A stretch of 64,000 nt of DNA from Nocardia anaemiae NBRC 100462 (GTDB lineage: Bacteria; Actinomycetota; Actinomycetes; Mycobacteriales; Mycobacteriaceae). The translations under genes were made by a program, and so were the position numbers. Positions within the stretch are counted from its first letter, which is position 1. Each line of letters begins with the position of its first letter. Shown in pieces: positions 8,618 to 17,310 of the stretch. Under the pieces are notes generated by a model, which searched no databases, was not told where the DNA came from, and saw nothing but the letters and a program-made list of their open reading frames with translations. Where the stretch lies: positions 21,481 to 85,480 of the forward strand of contig NZ_BDAZ01000020.1 in NCBI RefSeq assembly GCF_001612725.1, written 5' to 3'.

Positions 8618-10255
8618 TCAGAGCGGCGGCAGCATGGGCGCCCAGAAGTCGGCTCGGTGGTCGGCGGCATAGGTGTCGATGAGCCGATTTCCGCTGGGCC
8701 GGAAGGACATGACGAGCGGCGCGGCCGGATCGTAGGCTGGTATCGGTTCGAGACCGGCCGGATCCGGTCGCGCAGCAATGGTGAATCGGGCCCAGTACCT
8801 TCGCATTTCGGCGGCGAGGCGCTGCTGGTCCGGTGTCTGCACGGCGCCGTAGAGCCAGCCGAGGTCGCGCAGGCTCCACAGTGATGCCAGTTCGCTGGCG
8901 TGGTATGCGCCCAGCGGGAAGATATTCGGTGGGCCGAGCGGCGCCGGATCGTCGAAGGAATAGGTGTAGGTGGGCGTGCGCGGACCGAGCCCGTCGTATT
9001 CGACCACCAGCATGGTGAGGATGCGGTCGGTCCAGGCGCGCGACAGTGCGAGTGCGGGCTCCGGATAGGCGGCGACCGGATAGGTCTGTTCGACGCGGTC
9101 GAGTTGTTCCGACGTCAGGTCGGGCATGGCGGCGGCCAGTGCGTCGCGGTATCCGGCGGCAGTCAGCGGTTTACCAAGGGGCACACCGTATTTCATGTAC
9201 ACCCAGAGCGACATCTCGTCGTTGTTCGCACCGACGAGCGTGGGCACGTCGGCGAAGGCACCGTCGCGCACGGCCGCCCGTGGTCCGGACGGCAGGAACT
9301 GGCCCCCGAATACCGTTGCGGTGATGGAATCATTCACCAACGTGTCCACCGGCAGCGCGCGCAGGCACGCCGCGGTGCCGGGTCCGGCGCATCCGAGCCG
9401 TGCGGCGTATGCGTCACCATCGGCCACCGCCGTCGAGGCAGGCACACCGGCGCTGCACGGTCCGCTCTCCATGATCGCGGCCCGGAACAGCCCGCGCGAG
9501 CTCGGTGCGGCCAGCTGAGTGCATACCGATGTCGCACCCGCCGACTCCCCCGCCAGCGTCACGCGGTCCGGATCACCACCGAATGCCGCGATATTGCGCC
9601 GGACCCAGCGCAAAGCGGCCTGCTGATCCAGATATCCGTAATTGCCGGGACCGGAACCGTCGTCGAGCGCCGAGGCGGCGAGATAGCCGAGCGTGCCGAG
9701 CCGGTAGTTGATCGTGACCACGATCAGGTCACCGTCACCGTGCGCGATCAGCGGCTCGGCGCCGTAAACGTCACCCGAGCCGGTGACGAAACTGCCGCCG
9801 TGGATCCACACCAGCACCGGTAGTCCAGCACCGTCGATGGGCAGCTCGCGCGGCGTCGAAACGTTCAGATACAGGCAGTCTTCCGACTTCGTCGGGTTGG
9901 CACCGACCACCCCGAAAAAGTCGTTGTCCTGCGGGCAGCTCGGCCCGGCCACGGTCGCATCCCGAATGCCGGGCCACGGTGCGGCCGGAGCCGGTGGCCG
10001 CCAGCGCAACTCGCCGACCGGCGGGGCCGCGTAGGGGATGCCCGCGAACAACCGATGCTCGGCGGCCACCGTGCCGCGCAACTGACCGGTCTCGACGATG
10101 ACGAGATCGGCGGCGACCGGCTGGGCGGGAGTCGGTCCGGCAACGCCGATCAGCACGATGACCGACGCCAGGATCGCGACCCAGCCCCGTGCTGCCATCC
10201 GATCAGGCAATCCGCGCAGCTCATACGGGCCGCGTACCCGGCGTCCCGTTGTCAT
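8618..10255 (-). CDS. type B carboxylesterase/lipase, exported
   Basis: About 545 residues, the normal size for the carboxylesterase family (alpha/beta hydrolase). The nucleophile elbow GESAGATS and the oxyanion-hole WIHGGSF are clear, with the N-terminal family signature EDCLYLNV. The N-terminus has a hydrophobic core (WVAILASVIVLIGVAG) followed by P-A-Q-P, a plausible signal peptide preceded by an Arg-rich segment. The start could be GTG 10273, ATG 10255 or ATG 10198; the last gives the shortest signal peptide, and none has a strong ribosome binding site. The gene is convergent with lexA (15 bases between stops) and divergent from the P450 operon, so an ester hydrolase connected with that operon is possible but unproven. 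Confidence 0.85.
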   Translation of the reverse strand: MTTGRRVRGPYELRGLPDRMAARGWVAILASVIVLIGVAGPTPAQPVAADLVIVETGQLRGTVAAEHRLFAGIPYAAPPVGELRWRPPAPAAPWPGIRDATVAGPSCPQDNDFFGVVGANPTKSEDCLYLNVSTPRELPIDGAGLPVLVWIHGGSFVTGSGDVYGAEPLIAHGDGDLIVVTINYRLGTLGYLAASALDDGSGPGNYGYLDQQAALRWVRRNIAAFGGDPDRVTLAGESAGATSVCTQLAAPSSRGLFRAAIMESGPCSAGVPASTAVADGDAYAARLGCAGPGTAACLRALPVDTLVNDSITATVFGGQFLPSGPRAAVRDGAFADVPTLVGANNDEMSLWVYMKYGVPLGKPLTAAGYRDALAAAMPDLTSEQLDRVEQTYPVAAYPEPALALSRAWTDRILTMLVVEYDGLGPRTPTYTYSFDDPAPLGPPNIFPLGAYHASELASLWSLRDLGWLYGAVQTPDQQRLAAEMRRYWARFTIAARPDPAGLEPIPAYDPAAPLVMSFRPSGNRLIDTYAADHRADFWAPMLPPL

Positions 10256-10340
10256 CCAACGATGCTTGCGCACGCGCTCACGCTAACCATCCGCATCGCT
10301 GAAGTGGGCGGCAATTCCGAAAGTGACCCTTGCCACACCT

Positions 10341-10358
10341 CGGTACATGCGCGTACCG
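10341..10358. promoter_or_regulatory. operator palindrome 1 upstream of the P450 operon
   Basis: CGGTAC-ATGCGC-GTACCG, a perfect 6+6+6 inverted repeat, 41 bases before the P450 start. It shares the half-site GGTAC with the second palindrome at 10364, centre-to-centre distance 24 bases. A likely site for the TetR regulator encoded at the end of the operon (inference). Confidence 0.6.
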
Positions 10359-10363
10359 TACTG

Positions 10364-10383
10364 GTGGTACACGGATGTACCAC
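10364..10383. promoter_or_regulatory. operator palindrome 2 upstream of the P450 operon
   Basis: GTGGTACA-CGGA-TGTACCAC, a perfect 8+4+8 inverted repeat ending 15 bases before the P450 ATG. Its size and position fit a repressor operator covering the transcription start or ribosome binding site. Confidence 0.65.
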
Positions 10384-10398
10384 GCTGGGAGGTGCCGC

Positions 10399-11757
10399 AT
10401 GACCACGGTGGAATTGCCCGACGGGCCTACAACTCCGGCCTTCGTACAGGCCATCGAGGTGTTGGCGGGCCGCACCCGCGCATGGCGCAGATTGCACCGG
10501 CGCTACGGCTCGGCGTTCACGGTCTATCTACCGCGCTTCGGGCGGATGGTGGTGCTATCCGAACCGGCCGAGGTGAAGGCGCTGTTCACCGCCAGCTCCG
10601 ATGTGGCCGACAACATCGATGTCAATCTCGGCCAGTTCCTCGGTCCCGGCTCACTGTTCTCGCTGCGCGGCGCCGAACACCGCAAGCAGCGCAAATTGCT
10701 GACTCCGCCGTTCCACGGTCGTCGCCTCGCGGTCTACGAGACGCTGATCGAGGAGGAGACGGTGCGCGAACTGGCCACCTGGCCGCAGGGCCGGGAGTTC
10801 GCGACGATGGATTCGATGATGCGGATCACCCTGAATGTGATCCTGCGCGCCGTATTCGGCGCCGAAGGCAAGGAATTCGACGAACTGCGCGAGCTGCTAC
10901 CGAAACTGGTGCTGGTCGGGTCGGCGCTCGCGGCACTGCCGGTGCCGCGAAAGTTCTTGGGGCAGTATGGCCCATGGGCCCGCTTCGCCACACACCGCCG
11001 CAACTACGACGAAATCGTCGGCAGACTCATCGACCGCGCCGCCGCCGACGAGCACCTCGCCGACCGCGACGATGTGCTGGCAATGATGTTGCAGGCCCGC
11101 TACGACGACGGCACCGCGATGACCCGCAGCGAGATCGCCGACGAACTGCTCACCCTGCTCACCGCGGGCCACGAGACCACGGCGACCACACTGTCGTGGA
11201 CCATCGAGCGTTTGCGCAGACATCCGGAAGTGTTGCGGCGCTTGGTCGCCGAGGTGGACGAGGGCGGTTCGGCACTGCGCGAGGCCACCCTGCTGGAGGT
11301 GCAGCGGGTGCGTCCGGTCATCGATTCGACGGTCCGCAAGATCCGTGCGGAGTCGATGCAGTTGGGTCGGTGGACCCTGCCCGAGGGACAGAATGTGCTG
11401 ATCAGCATTCGCCTCATGCACGACAATGAGGAACTGTTCCCGAACGCCCGCACCTTCGATCCGGATCGTTTCGTCGGTGTCCGGCCGGGCACCTTCAGCT
11501 GGATTCCATTCGGCGGCGGGGCCCGGCGCTGCATCGGCGCGGCCTTCGCCACCATGGAGATGAACGTCGTATTGCGCACGCTGCTACGGGATTTCACGCT
11601 CGAACCGACCGCCGCCCCGGATGAGCGCACGCACTTCCGCGGTGTCGCGCTGGTGCCCGCGAAGAAGGGCCGCGCCGTGGTGTATCGCCGCGCGCCCCGG
11701 CCCATTACGGCCGAGGCCAGAGCCGAACAGGTAACCGATGAGCACAGCATCGCATAG
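10399..11757 (+). CDS. cytochrome P450
   Basis: Haem monooxygenase of 452 residues. The I-helix oxygen-activating motif is ELLTLLTAGHETTATT, the K-helix E-x-x-R is EVQR, and the haem-binding loop FGGGARRCIG places the axial cysteine at about residue 378. No transmembrane anchor, so a soluble bacterial type that needs separate ferredoxin and reductase; neither is in the window. Start ATG 10399 follows GGGAGGTG; an open frame upstream would add 23 unlikely residues across the operators. First gene of a tightly overlapping operon (hydrolase, SDR, Baeyer-Villiger monooxygenase, TetR). It probably makes the first hydroxylation of the operon's unknown substrate (inference). Confidence 0.95.
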   Translation: MTTVELPDGPTTPAFVQAIEVLAGRTRAWRRLHRRYGSAFTVYLPRFGRMVVLSEPAEVKALFTASSDVADNIDVNLGQFLGPGSLFSLRGAEHRKQRKLLTPPFHGRRLAVYETLIEEETVRELATWPQGREFATMDSMMRITLNVILRAVFGAEGKEFDELRELLPKLVLVGSALAALPVPRKFLGQYGPWARFATHRRNYDEIVGRLIDRAAADEHLADRDDVLAMMLQARYDDGTAMTRSEIADELLTLLTAGHETTATTLSWTIERLRRHPEVLRRLVAEVDEGGSALREATLLEVQRVRPVIDSTVRKIRAESMQLGRWTLPEGQNVLISIRLMHDNEELFPNARTFDPDRFVGVRPGTFSWIPFGGGARRCIGAAFATMEMNVVLRTLLRDFTLEPTAAPDERTHFRGVALVPAKKGRAVVYRRAPRPITAEARAEQVTDEHSIA

Positions 11758-12688
11758 CGATTCGATGAGGGGTGGTCAGGTGACGGGCGGGCGCGAGCAA
11801 TTCGCCGATGTCGGGCACGGCGTCACACTCGCCTACGAGCGCCTGGGGGAAGGCGGCACTCCGCTGCTGCTCGTCGCCGGACTCGGGCAACAACTGCACG
11901 ACTGGCCCGACGGTCTCTGTGAACTCCTCGTCGCACGCGGCTACGAAGTCATTCGCTTCGACAACCGCGATGTCGGCAAGTCGACGCACTTCGGCTTCCC
12001 GCCGCCTGGTCCGCTCGATTTCCTGCGAAAGCGTTGGCTCACAGCGCAATACGACATCTCGGATATGGCCGCCGACACCGTGGGGCTACTCGATGCGCTG
12101 GAGCTGAGCTGCGCGCATGTGGTCGGGATGTCGCTCGGCGGGATGATCGCGCAGACCGTCGCTGCCCGCTATCCGGCCCGGGTCGCCTCGCTGACCTCGA
12201 TCATGTCGACCACGGGTGCGGCGCGGGTCGGGCGTCCTGCGCTGTCGACGTGGCGGTTGATGTTCGGCCGACCGGCCCGAACGCGTGCCGAACACATCGA
12301 ACACTCGGTGCGCATGTACCGCCACATCTGCTCGCACGGCTATCCGTTCGACGAGGAGGCGGTGCGCGCCGCGGCCGCGACAACCTGGGACCGCGATCCC
12401 CATCCGGCACCGGGCGTCGGGCGCCAGCTCGCGGGCGTCCTCAAATCCGGTGACCGCACAGCGGAACTCGCCGCGGTCATCGCCCCCACGCTGATTCTGC
12501 ACGGTGACCGCGATCTGATGGTGAATCCGACCGGCGGCACCGTCACGGCGAGCGCCATTGCGGGTGCGCGCCTGCACATCCTGCCCGGCATGGGCCATGA
12601 CCTGCCCATCGGCGTCCGGCCGACACTCACCGATCTCATCGACACCCATATCCGCACCGCCAGGAGCACCGATGCCCCGCACCGCTAG
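11738..12688 (+). CDS. alpha/beta hydrolase
   Basis: 316 residues with the alpha/beta hydrolase fold: nucleophile elbow GMSLGG, a late Asp in LILHGDRDLMV and the C-terminal His in MGHDLPIG complete the triad. It starts inside the end of the P450 gene (20-base overlap), which indicates translational coupling, and its end overlaps the SDR start by 17 bases. In a set with a P450, an SDR and a Baeyer-Villiger enzyme, the natural role is cleavage of the ester or lactone made by the monooxygenase. Substrate not predictable. Confidence 0.88.
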   Translation: MSTASHSDSMRGGQVTGGREQFADVGHGVTLAYERLGEGGTPLLLVAGLGQQLHDWPDGLCELLVARGYEVIRFDNRDVGKSTHFGFPPPGPLDFLRKRWLTAQYDISDMAADTVGLLDALELSCAHVVGMSLGGMIAQTVAARYPARVASLTSIMSTTGAARVGRPALSTWRLMFGRPARTRAEHIEHSVRMYRHICSHGYPFDEEAVRAAAATTWDRDPHPAPGVGRQLAGVLKSGDRTAELAAVIAPTLILHGDRDLMVNPTGGTVTASAIAGARLHILPGMGHDLPIGVRPTLTDLIDTHIRTARSTDAPHR

Positions 12689-13529
12689 GCCGCTGTCCGG
12701 CCATCCCGTCATGATCACCGGCGCCGCCTCCGGCATCGGCCGCAGTCTCGCCCAATTACTTTCCCGCCGTGGGTCGCCCGTGGCCATCGCCGATATCGAC
12801 GAGGTCGGCTTGAAGCAGACGGCCGCCACACTCACCGGCCCGGTGCTCGTCCGGGTGCTCGATGTGCGCGACGCCGCCGATCAACTCGCCTTCGCCGCCG
12901 AGGTCGAGGACTGGCTGACCGAGCCGTTGGCGGCGGTATTCAACAATGCCGGTGTGGCGGTGAGCTCGTCTGTGCTCGACGCGGTTCCGGAAGACGATGA
13001 ATGGTTGCGGCAGATCAACTTCGACGGTGTGGTCAATGGCACCCGTGCGTTTCTGCCCATCCTGGTCGAACAGAACCAGGGCACCATCGTGAATACCTCC
13101 AGCGTATTCGGACTGCTCGGCATGCCAAATCAAAGTGCCTACTGCGCCGCGAAATTCGCGGTGCGCGGCTTCACCGACGCACTGCGCCAGGAACTTCGGG
13201 GCACGGGAGTGTCCGCGGTGAATGTGCACCCCGGCGGTATCACCACCAACATCGCGCGCAATGCTCGGGTGCGCAAGGATCCCGAGGGGCGCGGCCGCTC
13301 GCACGAGCAGATGGCGGCGGAATTCGAGGCGATCACGATGACCTCACCGGACAAGGCGGCCGAAATCATCTGTCGCGGCGTCGAGCGCGGGAAGTCTCGC
13401 ATCCTGGTCGGGCCGGACGCCTACGTCTTCGATGCGCTCGCACGCGTCGCGCCGACGCACTACTACGACATATTCTCGGTACTGGAGCGACGGCTGCGCG
13501 CCCGCGCGAACGCGGGAGTGACAGCATGA
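12672..13529 (+). CDS. short-chain dehydrogenase/reductase
   Basis: Classical SDR of 285 residues: cofactor loop TGAASGIG at about residues 16-23, NNAG near 84, catalytic Ser in NTSSVFG and Y-x-x-x-K in SAYCAAKFAVRGF. Asp-rich IADID after the second strand suggests NAD preference. Overlaps the hydrolase upstream and has an ATGA overlap with the monooxygenase downstream. Expected to interconvert an alcohol and a ketone between the P450 and Baeyer-Villiger steps (inference). Confidence 0.92.
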   Translation: MPRTARPLSGHPVMITGAASGIGRSLAQLLSRRGSPVAIADIDEVGLKQTAATLTGPVLVRVLDVRDAADQLAFAAEVEDWLTEPLAAVFNNAGVAVSSSVLDAVPEDDEWLRQINFDGVVNGTRAFLPILVEQNQGTIVNTSSVFGLLGMPNQSAYCAAKFAVRGFTDALRQELRGTGVSAVNVHPGGITTNIARNARVRKDPEGRGRSHEQMAAEFEAITMTSPDKAAEIICRGVERGKSRILVGPDAYVFDALARVAPTHYYDIFSVLERRLRARANAGVTA

Positions 13530-15061
13530 GCGCATCGCGCGACGATTCGACGACGGGTGGCCGCCGAGAGACAGGTGGGTCCGAGCATTTCGATGTGCTG
13601 ATCGTCGGCGCCGGCCTGTCCGGCATCGGCGCGGCACACCATCTGCAGACGGCCTTCCCGAAGCGCAGCTACGCAATTCTGGAGGCGCGCACGGCAATCG
13701 GCGGCACCTGGGATCTGTTCCGCTATCCGGGGGTGCGTTCGGATTCCGATATGCATACCCTCGGTTACCGTTTCCGCCCGTGGACACAGGCCGCGGCAAT
13801 CGCCGACGGGCCATCGATCCTCGACTACATCCGTGACACGGCGGCCGACGCTGGTATCGATCGACGAATTCGATTCGGGCACAAGGTCATCGGGGCGTCC
13901 TGGTCGACCGAAGCAGCGCAATGGACGGTGACGGCCGAACACGATGGTGCCACCTCGACATTCACCTGCGGCTTCCTGTATGTATGCAGCGGCTACTACC
14001 GCTACGACCAGGGCTATACCCCAGAATTCGCCGGAATCGAAGATTTCCGTGGCCAACTCGTGCATCCGCAGCAGTGGCCCGCCGACCTGGACTATGCGGG
14101 TAAGCGAGTCGTCGTGATCGGCAGCGGTGCCACCGCGGTGACGCTGGTTCCGGCCATGGCCGAGACGGCTGCGCGGGTGACCATGCTGCAGCGCTCCCCC
14201 ACCTACATCATGTCCGTGCCGACCGAGGACGCGGTGGCGATCCGCCTGCGCGAACGGCTCGGGCCCCGCCGGGCCTATACGATCACCCGCTGGAAGAACG
14301 TGCTGATCGGCACGCTCATCTACCAACTCAGCCAGCGACGTCCCCGCATGATGCGCGAGTTCATCCGCAAGCAGACGGCCGCTCAACTGCCGACCGGATA
14401 CGAGGTGGACGTCCACTTCAAACCGACCTACAACCCCTGGGACCAACGACTCTGTCTGGTGCCGGACGGGGATCTGTTCCAGGCGATCCAGAGCGGGCGC
14501 GCCGCCGTCGTGACCGACCGGATCGAGAAGTTCACCGCCGACGGCCTGCGGCTGGCCTCGGGCACCGACCTTCCCGCCGATATCGTGGTGACGGCCACCG
14601 GCCTGCAATTGCTCGCCTTCGGCGGAATCGAATTCAGTGTCGACGGCCGTGCTGTACCACTGCCCGACACCATGGCCTATAAGGGGATGATGCTGAGCGG
14701 CGTCCCCAATTTCGCCTTCACCATCGGCTACACCAATGCGTCCTGGACATTGAAGGCCGATCTGGTGGGCGAATTCGTGTGCCGGTTGCTGCGGCATATG
14801 GACGACAACGGCTACGACCAGTGCACGCCGTGGCCGGATCCGAGCATCGCCACCGAGCCGCTGCTGAATTTCCAATCCGGCTACGTCCAGCGTTCCATCG
14901 ACCACTTTCCCAGGGCCGGGTCGCGACGGCCGTGGCGATTGGGTATGAACTATGCCCACGATGTGCTCGCACTGCGCCACGGGCGGATCGAGGACGGCAC
15001 CATCCGGTTCGCGAGCCGGGCTGCCGCACCCGACCATGTTCCAGTGCGTGTGAGGTCATGA
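13526..15061 (+). CDS. flavin Baeyer-Villiger monooxygenase, EthA-like
   Basis: 511 residues. FAD-binding GAGLSGIGAAHHL near residue 28, the Baeyer-Villiger fingerprint F-x-G-x-x-x-H-x-x-x-W-P as FRGQLVHPQQWP, and the NADPH-binding GSGATAVTLVPA. The stretches GGTWDLFRYPGVRSDSDM, YNPWDQRLCLVPDGDLF and GYTNASWTLKADLV strongly resemble mycobacterial EthA, which activates ethionamide. It may therefore act on ketones and on thioamides or sulfides. The start ATG overlaps the SDR stop (ATGA), and its stop overlaps the TetR frame. Insertion of oxygen next to a ketone would yield an ester for the operon's hydrolase. Confidence 0.93.
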   Translation: MSASRDDSTTGGRRETGGSEHFDVLIVGAGLSGIGAAHHLQTAFPKRSYAILEARTAIGGTWDLFRYPGVRSDSDMHTLGYRFRPWTQAAAIADGPSILDYIRDTAADAGIDRRIRFGHKVIGASWSTEAAQWTVTAEHDGATSTFTCGFLYVCSGYYRYDQGYTPEFAGIEDFRGQLVHPQQWPADLDYAGKRVVVIGSGATAVTLVPAMAETAARVTMLQRSPTYIMSVPTEDAVAIRLRERLGPRRAYTITRWKNVLIGTLIYQLSQRRPRMMREFIRKQTAAQLPTGYEVDVHFKPTYNPWDQRLCLVPDGDLFQAIQSGRAAVVTDRIEKFTADGLRLASGTDLPADIVVTATGLQLLAFGGIEFSVDGRAVPLPDTMAYKGMMLSGVPNFAFTIGYTNASWTLKADLVGEFVCRLLRHMDDNGYDQCTPWPDPSIATEPLLNFQSGYVQRSIDHFPRAGSRRPWRLGMNYAHDVLALRHGRIEDGTIRFASRAAAPDHVPVRVRS

Positions 15062-15726
15062 TCGCGGTGGCGGCGGGGCGAACTAACCTGATTCTCGTGA
15101 CCCGTGCCGAGCCCGCCGCCAGTACCGCCACCGAGGGCACGCCGGAATCCGCATTCCGGCGTCGGCTCCTCGATGCGATGGCCGAGTCGGTGCGCGATCG
15201 CGGTTATCGCGAAACGACGGTGGCCGATGTGGTGCGCAACGCGCGCACCTCTCGCCGCACGTTCTACGAACATTTCGAGAGCAAACAGGACTGCTTCATC
15301 GCGCTGCTCTCCGAGCGGAACAGTGAGACGATCCAGCAGATCTACGACGCCGTCGACCCGGCCGCGCCGTGGCGCACCCAGGTCCGGCAGGCCATCGAGG
15401 CCTGGATCCACGCATCCGATCAGGACACCACGATCACCCTGGCCTGGATTCGGGACACCCCCGCGCTCGGCGAGGCCGCTCGCCAGGTCTACCACGACGC
15501 GGCCGAGGCCTTCGTCGATCTGATCCAAAGCCTCACCGCCACACCGGAGTTCGAGGCGCCCGGGCTGCATCCGCCGACTCGTCAGATGGCGACCATCCTT
15601 TACGGCGGGTTCCGCGAGCTGATCGCCTCCACGGTGGAAGAGGGCAAGGATATCCGCGACATCATCGACGTCGCGGTCGATACCGCCATCGCTCTTGTCG
15701 GCCCGCGCTACGAGCAGGGACGCTAG
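15058..15726 (+). CDS. TetR-family transcriptional regulator
   Basis: Up to 222 residues. The N-terminal helix-turn-helix is typical (MAESVRDRGYRETTVADVV then SRRTFYEHFESKQDCFIALL); the C-terminal ligand domain is generic. Two starts are possible: ATG 15058, coupled to the monooxygenase stop, or GTG 15097, which lies 7 bases after a -10-like TAACCT (15084-15089) and would make a leaderless transcript of its own. Last gene of the P450 operon, and the best candidate to bind the tandem GGTAC palindromes at 10341-10383. In M. tuberculosis the regulator of EthA (EthR) is also TetR-type. Its stop shares CTAG with the convergent methyltransferase stop. Confidence 0.9.
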   Translation: MIAVAAGRTNLILVTRAEPAASTATEGTPESAFRRRLLDAMAESVRDRGYRETTVADVVRNARTSRRTFYEHFESKQDCFIALLSERNSETIQQIYDAVDPAAPWRTQVRQAIEAWIHASDQDTTITLAWIRDTPALGEAARQVYHDAAEAFVDLIQSLTATPEFEAPGLHPPTRQMATILYGGFRELIASTVEEGKDIRDIIDVAVDTAIALVGPRYEQGR

Positions 15727-16388
15727 TCCTTCACGGCCGTGAACTGCGCCAGCGCGCCATTGCGCACCAGCTCGATCTCGCGCAGACCCGCCGCGGCGAT
15801 CCAGCCGGACAGCTCGGCCGCGGTACCGGACGGTCCGAATACGCCCATCGTCCGCATCACCCGCATGTGCAGGTCGAAACGCGGCCGCACCCCGCGCACC
15901 ACGCAACTGCCGACCAGCCGTCCACCCGGTGCGAGCACGCGGGCGAGCGAGCCGACCGCGGCGGCCGGATCCGGCATACAGTGCAGGCCGGCGAAACTCA
16001 CCACCAGATCGAATTCGCCGGTTGCGAACGGCAGATCGACCACATCCGCGCGCACATAGTCGATATCGGACAGACCGGCGCGCTCGGCCGCGCGACGCGC
16101 CGCCGCCAACTGGTCATCGGAAATATCCACCGCTACATAGCGGAGCTTGCGACCGGGTTCGAGCCGACGCAGGGTTACGCCACCGCCGACCGGCAGGTCC
16201 AGCAGTGCGGAACCTTCCGGCAGCTGATTGACCACCTGCATCGCCGCATACATCCGGCGGGTATCGCAGCCCCACATCACCTGTCCGGCGGGCCTGGCAA
16301 GCCGCGGATGGTCGAGCACGAAGTCGTACACCGGCGCCCCGAGATTCCCCCAGGCTCGGCTCTGCCACACTTCACGGACGTCGGGCAC
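15723..16388 (-). CDS. class I SAM-dependent methyltransferase
   Basis: 221 residues with motif I LLDLPVGGGVTLRRL, motif II AVDIS, and the post-I DVVDLPFATGEFDLVVSFAGLH of the UbiE/methyltransferase-11 type. Substrate unknown. Convergent with the TetR gene, the two stop codons sharing the sequence CTAG, so there is no room for a terminator between them. About 200 bases separate it from the divergent SUMF1-like gene. Confidence 0.88.
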   Translation of the reverse strand: MPDVREVWQSRAWGNLGAPVYDFVLDHPRLARPAGQVMWGCDTRRMYAAMQVVNQLPEGSALLDLPVGGGVTLRRLEPGRKLRYVAVDISDDQLAAARRAAERAGLSDIDYVRADVVDLPFATGEFDLVVSFAGLHCMPDPAAAVGSLARVLAPGGRLVGSCVVRGVRPRFDLHMRVMRTMGVFGPSGTAAELSGWIAAAGLREIELVRNGALAQFTAVKD

Positions 16389-16596
16389 GGTGGTCTCCTC
16401 TTCGCGCGGTGGGAGTCCAGGCTAGGCCGGAGGTCATCGGCGCGCCAAGACTTTCGCCGACACGCTCCGTTTCGTCGGTGCGGCGGCGTGGCGGATGCCA
16501 CTGATGCACGTCAACGGTGTTGGGCGACACCGCTTCCCACGACGACGGCCGACTCCGGCACACCGCGACGGCGCCGGATAACGCGCGGCGATACCC

Positions 16597-17310
16597 ATGC
16601 ATTACCATCGGCTAGCTGTGCCTGCGGAAATCGAGATGGTCGCGCTGCCCGCGGGGCGGGTGACGCTGTCGGATCGGCGGACCCAGCGCAGTTGGGTGGT
16701 CGAGGTGGCGGCGTTTCGGTTGGCTTCGTTTTCGATTACTCAGTCGCAGTATGAGCAGGTCACCGGTACCGTGCCGAGTGCGGCTCGGGGTGATCGGCTG
16801 CCGGTCGAGGGTGTCTCGTGGTTCGATGCGGTCCGGTTCTGCAATGGCTTGTCACTGAATGCGGGTTTGCCGCCCGCGTATCGCGTGCACGACGACGAGG
16901 TCGAGTGGGATGCCGACAGCGACGGGTATCGGCTGCCGACCGAGGCCGAGTGGGAGTACGCGTGCCGGGCGGGCACTTCGGGACCGCGATACGGTGAGCT
17001 CGACGAAATCGCCTGGTATCGCGGGAATTCCGCGGAGCATGTGCACGAGGTCGGTGGCAAGCTTCCCAACGCATGGGGCCTGTACGACATGCTCGGCAAT
17101 GTATGGGATTGGTGCTGGGACATCTACGACGCCGAGGTGTACGACTCGTATCGGGTGCTGCGCGGCGGCGGCTGGTCCGATGAGAAGTGGAGTTGCCGTG
17201 CCTCGGTGCGACGGCGCAGCCATCCGACCTACCGGATCGACGATGTCGGATTCCGTGTCGCGCGTTCGATTTCCGGTTCGGCCGATGCCTTATCGCCTGC
17301 CGCCCAATAA
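16597..17310 (+). CDS. SUMF1/formylglycine-generating-enzyme-like protein without the first catalytic Cys
   Basis: 237 residues (231 if GTG 16618 is used; a -10-like TACCAT lies 11 bases before that GTG). SUMF1-domain hallmarks are clear: PVEGVSWFDAVRFCNGLS, YRLPTEAEWEYACRAGT, ANAWGL-type segment PNAWGLYDMLGNVWDWCWD and the C-terminal RVLRGGGWSDEKWSCRASVRR. In true formylglycine-generating enzymes the last region has two active cysteines five residues apart; here the first position is Asp and only the second Cys remains. No sulfatase gene is nearby. It is therefore more likely a SUMF1-fold protein with another role than a sulfatase activator. It overlaps the convergent dehydrogenase by 21 bases. 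Confidence 0.8.
   Translation: MHYHRLAVPAEIEMVALPAGRVTLSDRRTQRSWVVEVAAFRLASFSITQSQYEQVTGTVPSAARGDRLPVEGVSWFDAVRFCNGLSLNAGLPPAYRVHDDEVEWDADSDGYRLPTEAEWEYACRAGTSGPRYGELDEIAWYRGNSAEHVHEVGGKLPNAWGLYDMLGNVWDWCWDIYDAEVYDSYRVLRGGGWSDEKWSCRASVRRRSHPTYRIDDVGFRVARSISGSADALSPAAQ

Noticed and set aside
13463..15037. 524-codon antisense frame opposite the Baeyer-Villiger monooxygenase
   Set aside because: Exact complement of a gene with FAD, NADPH and fingerprint motifs; composition typical of antisense GC-rich DNA.
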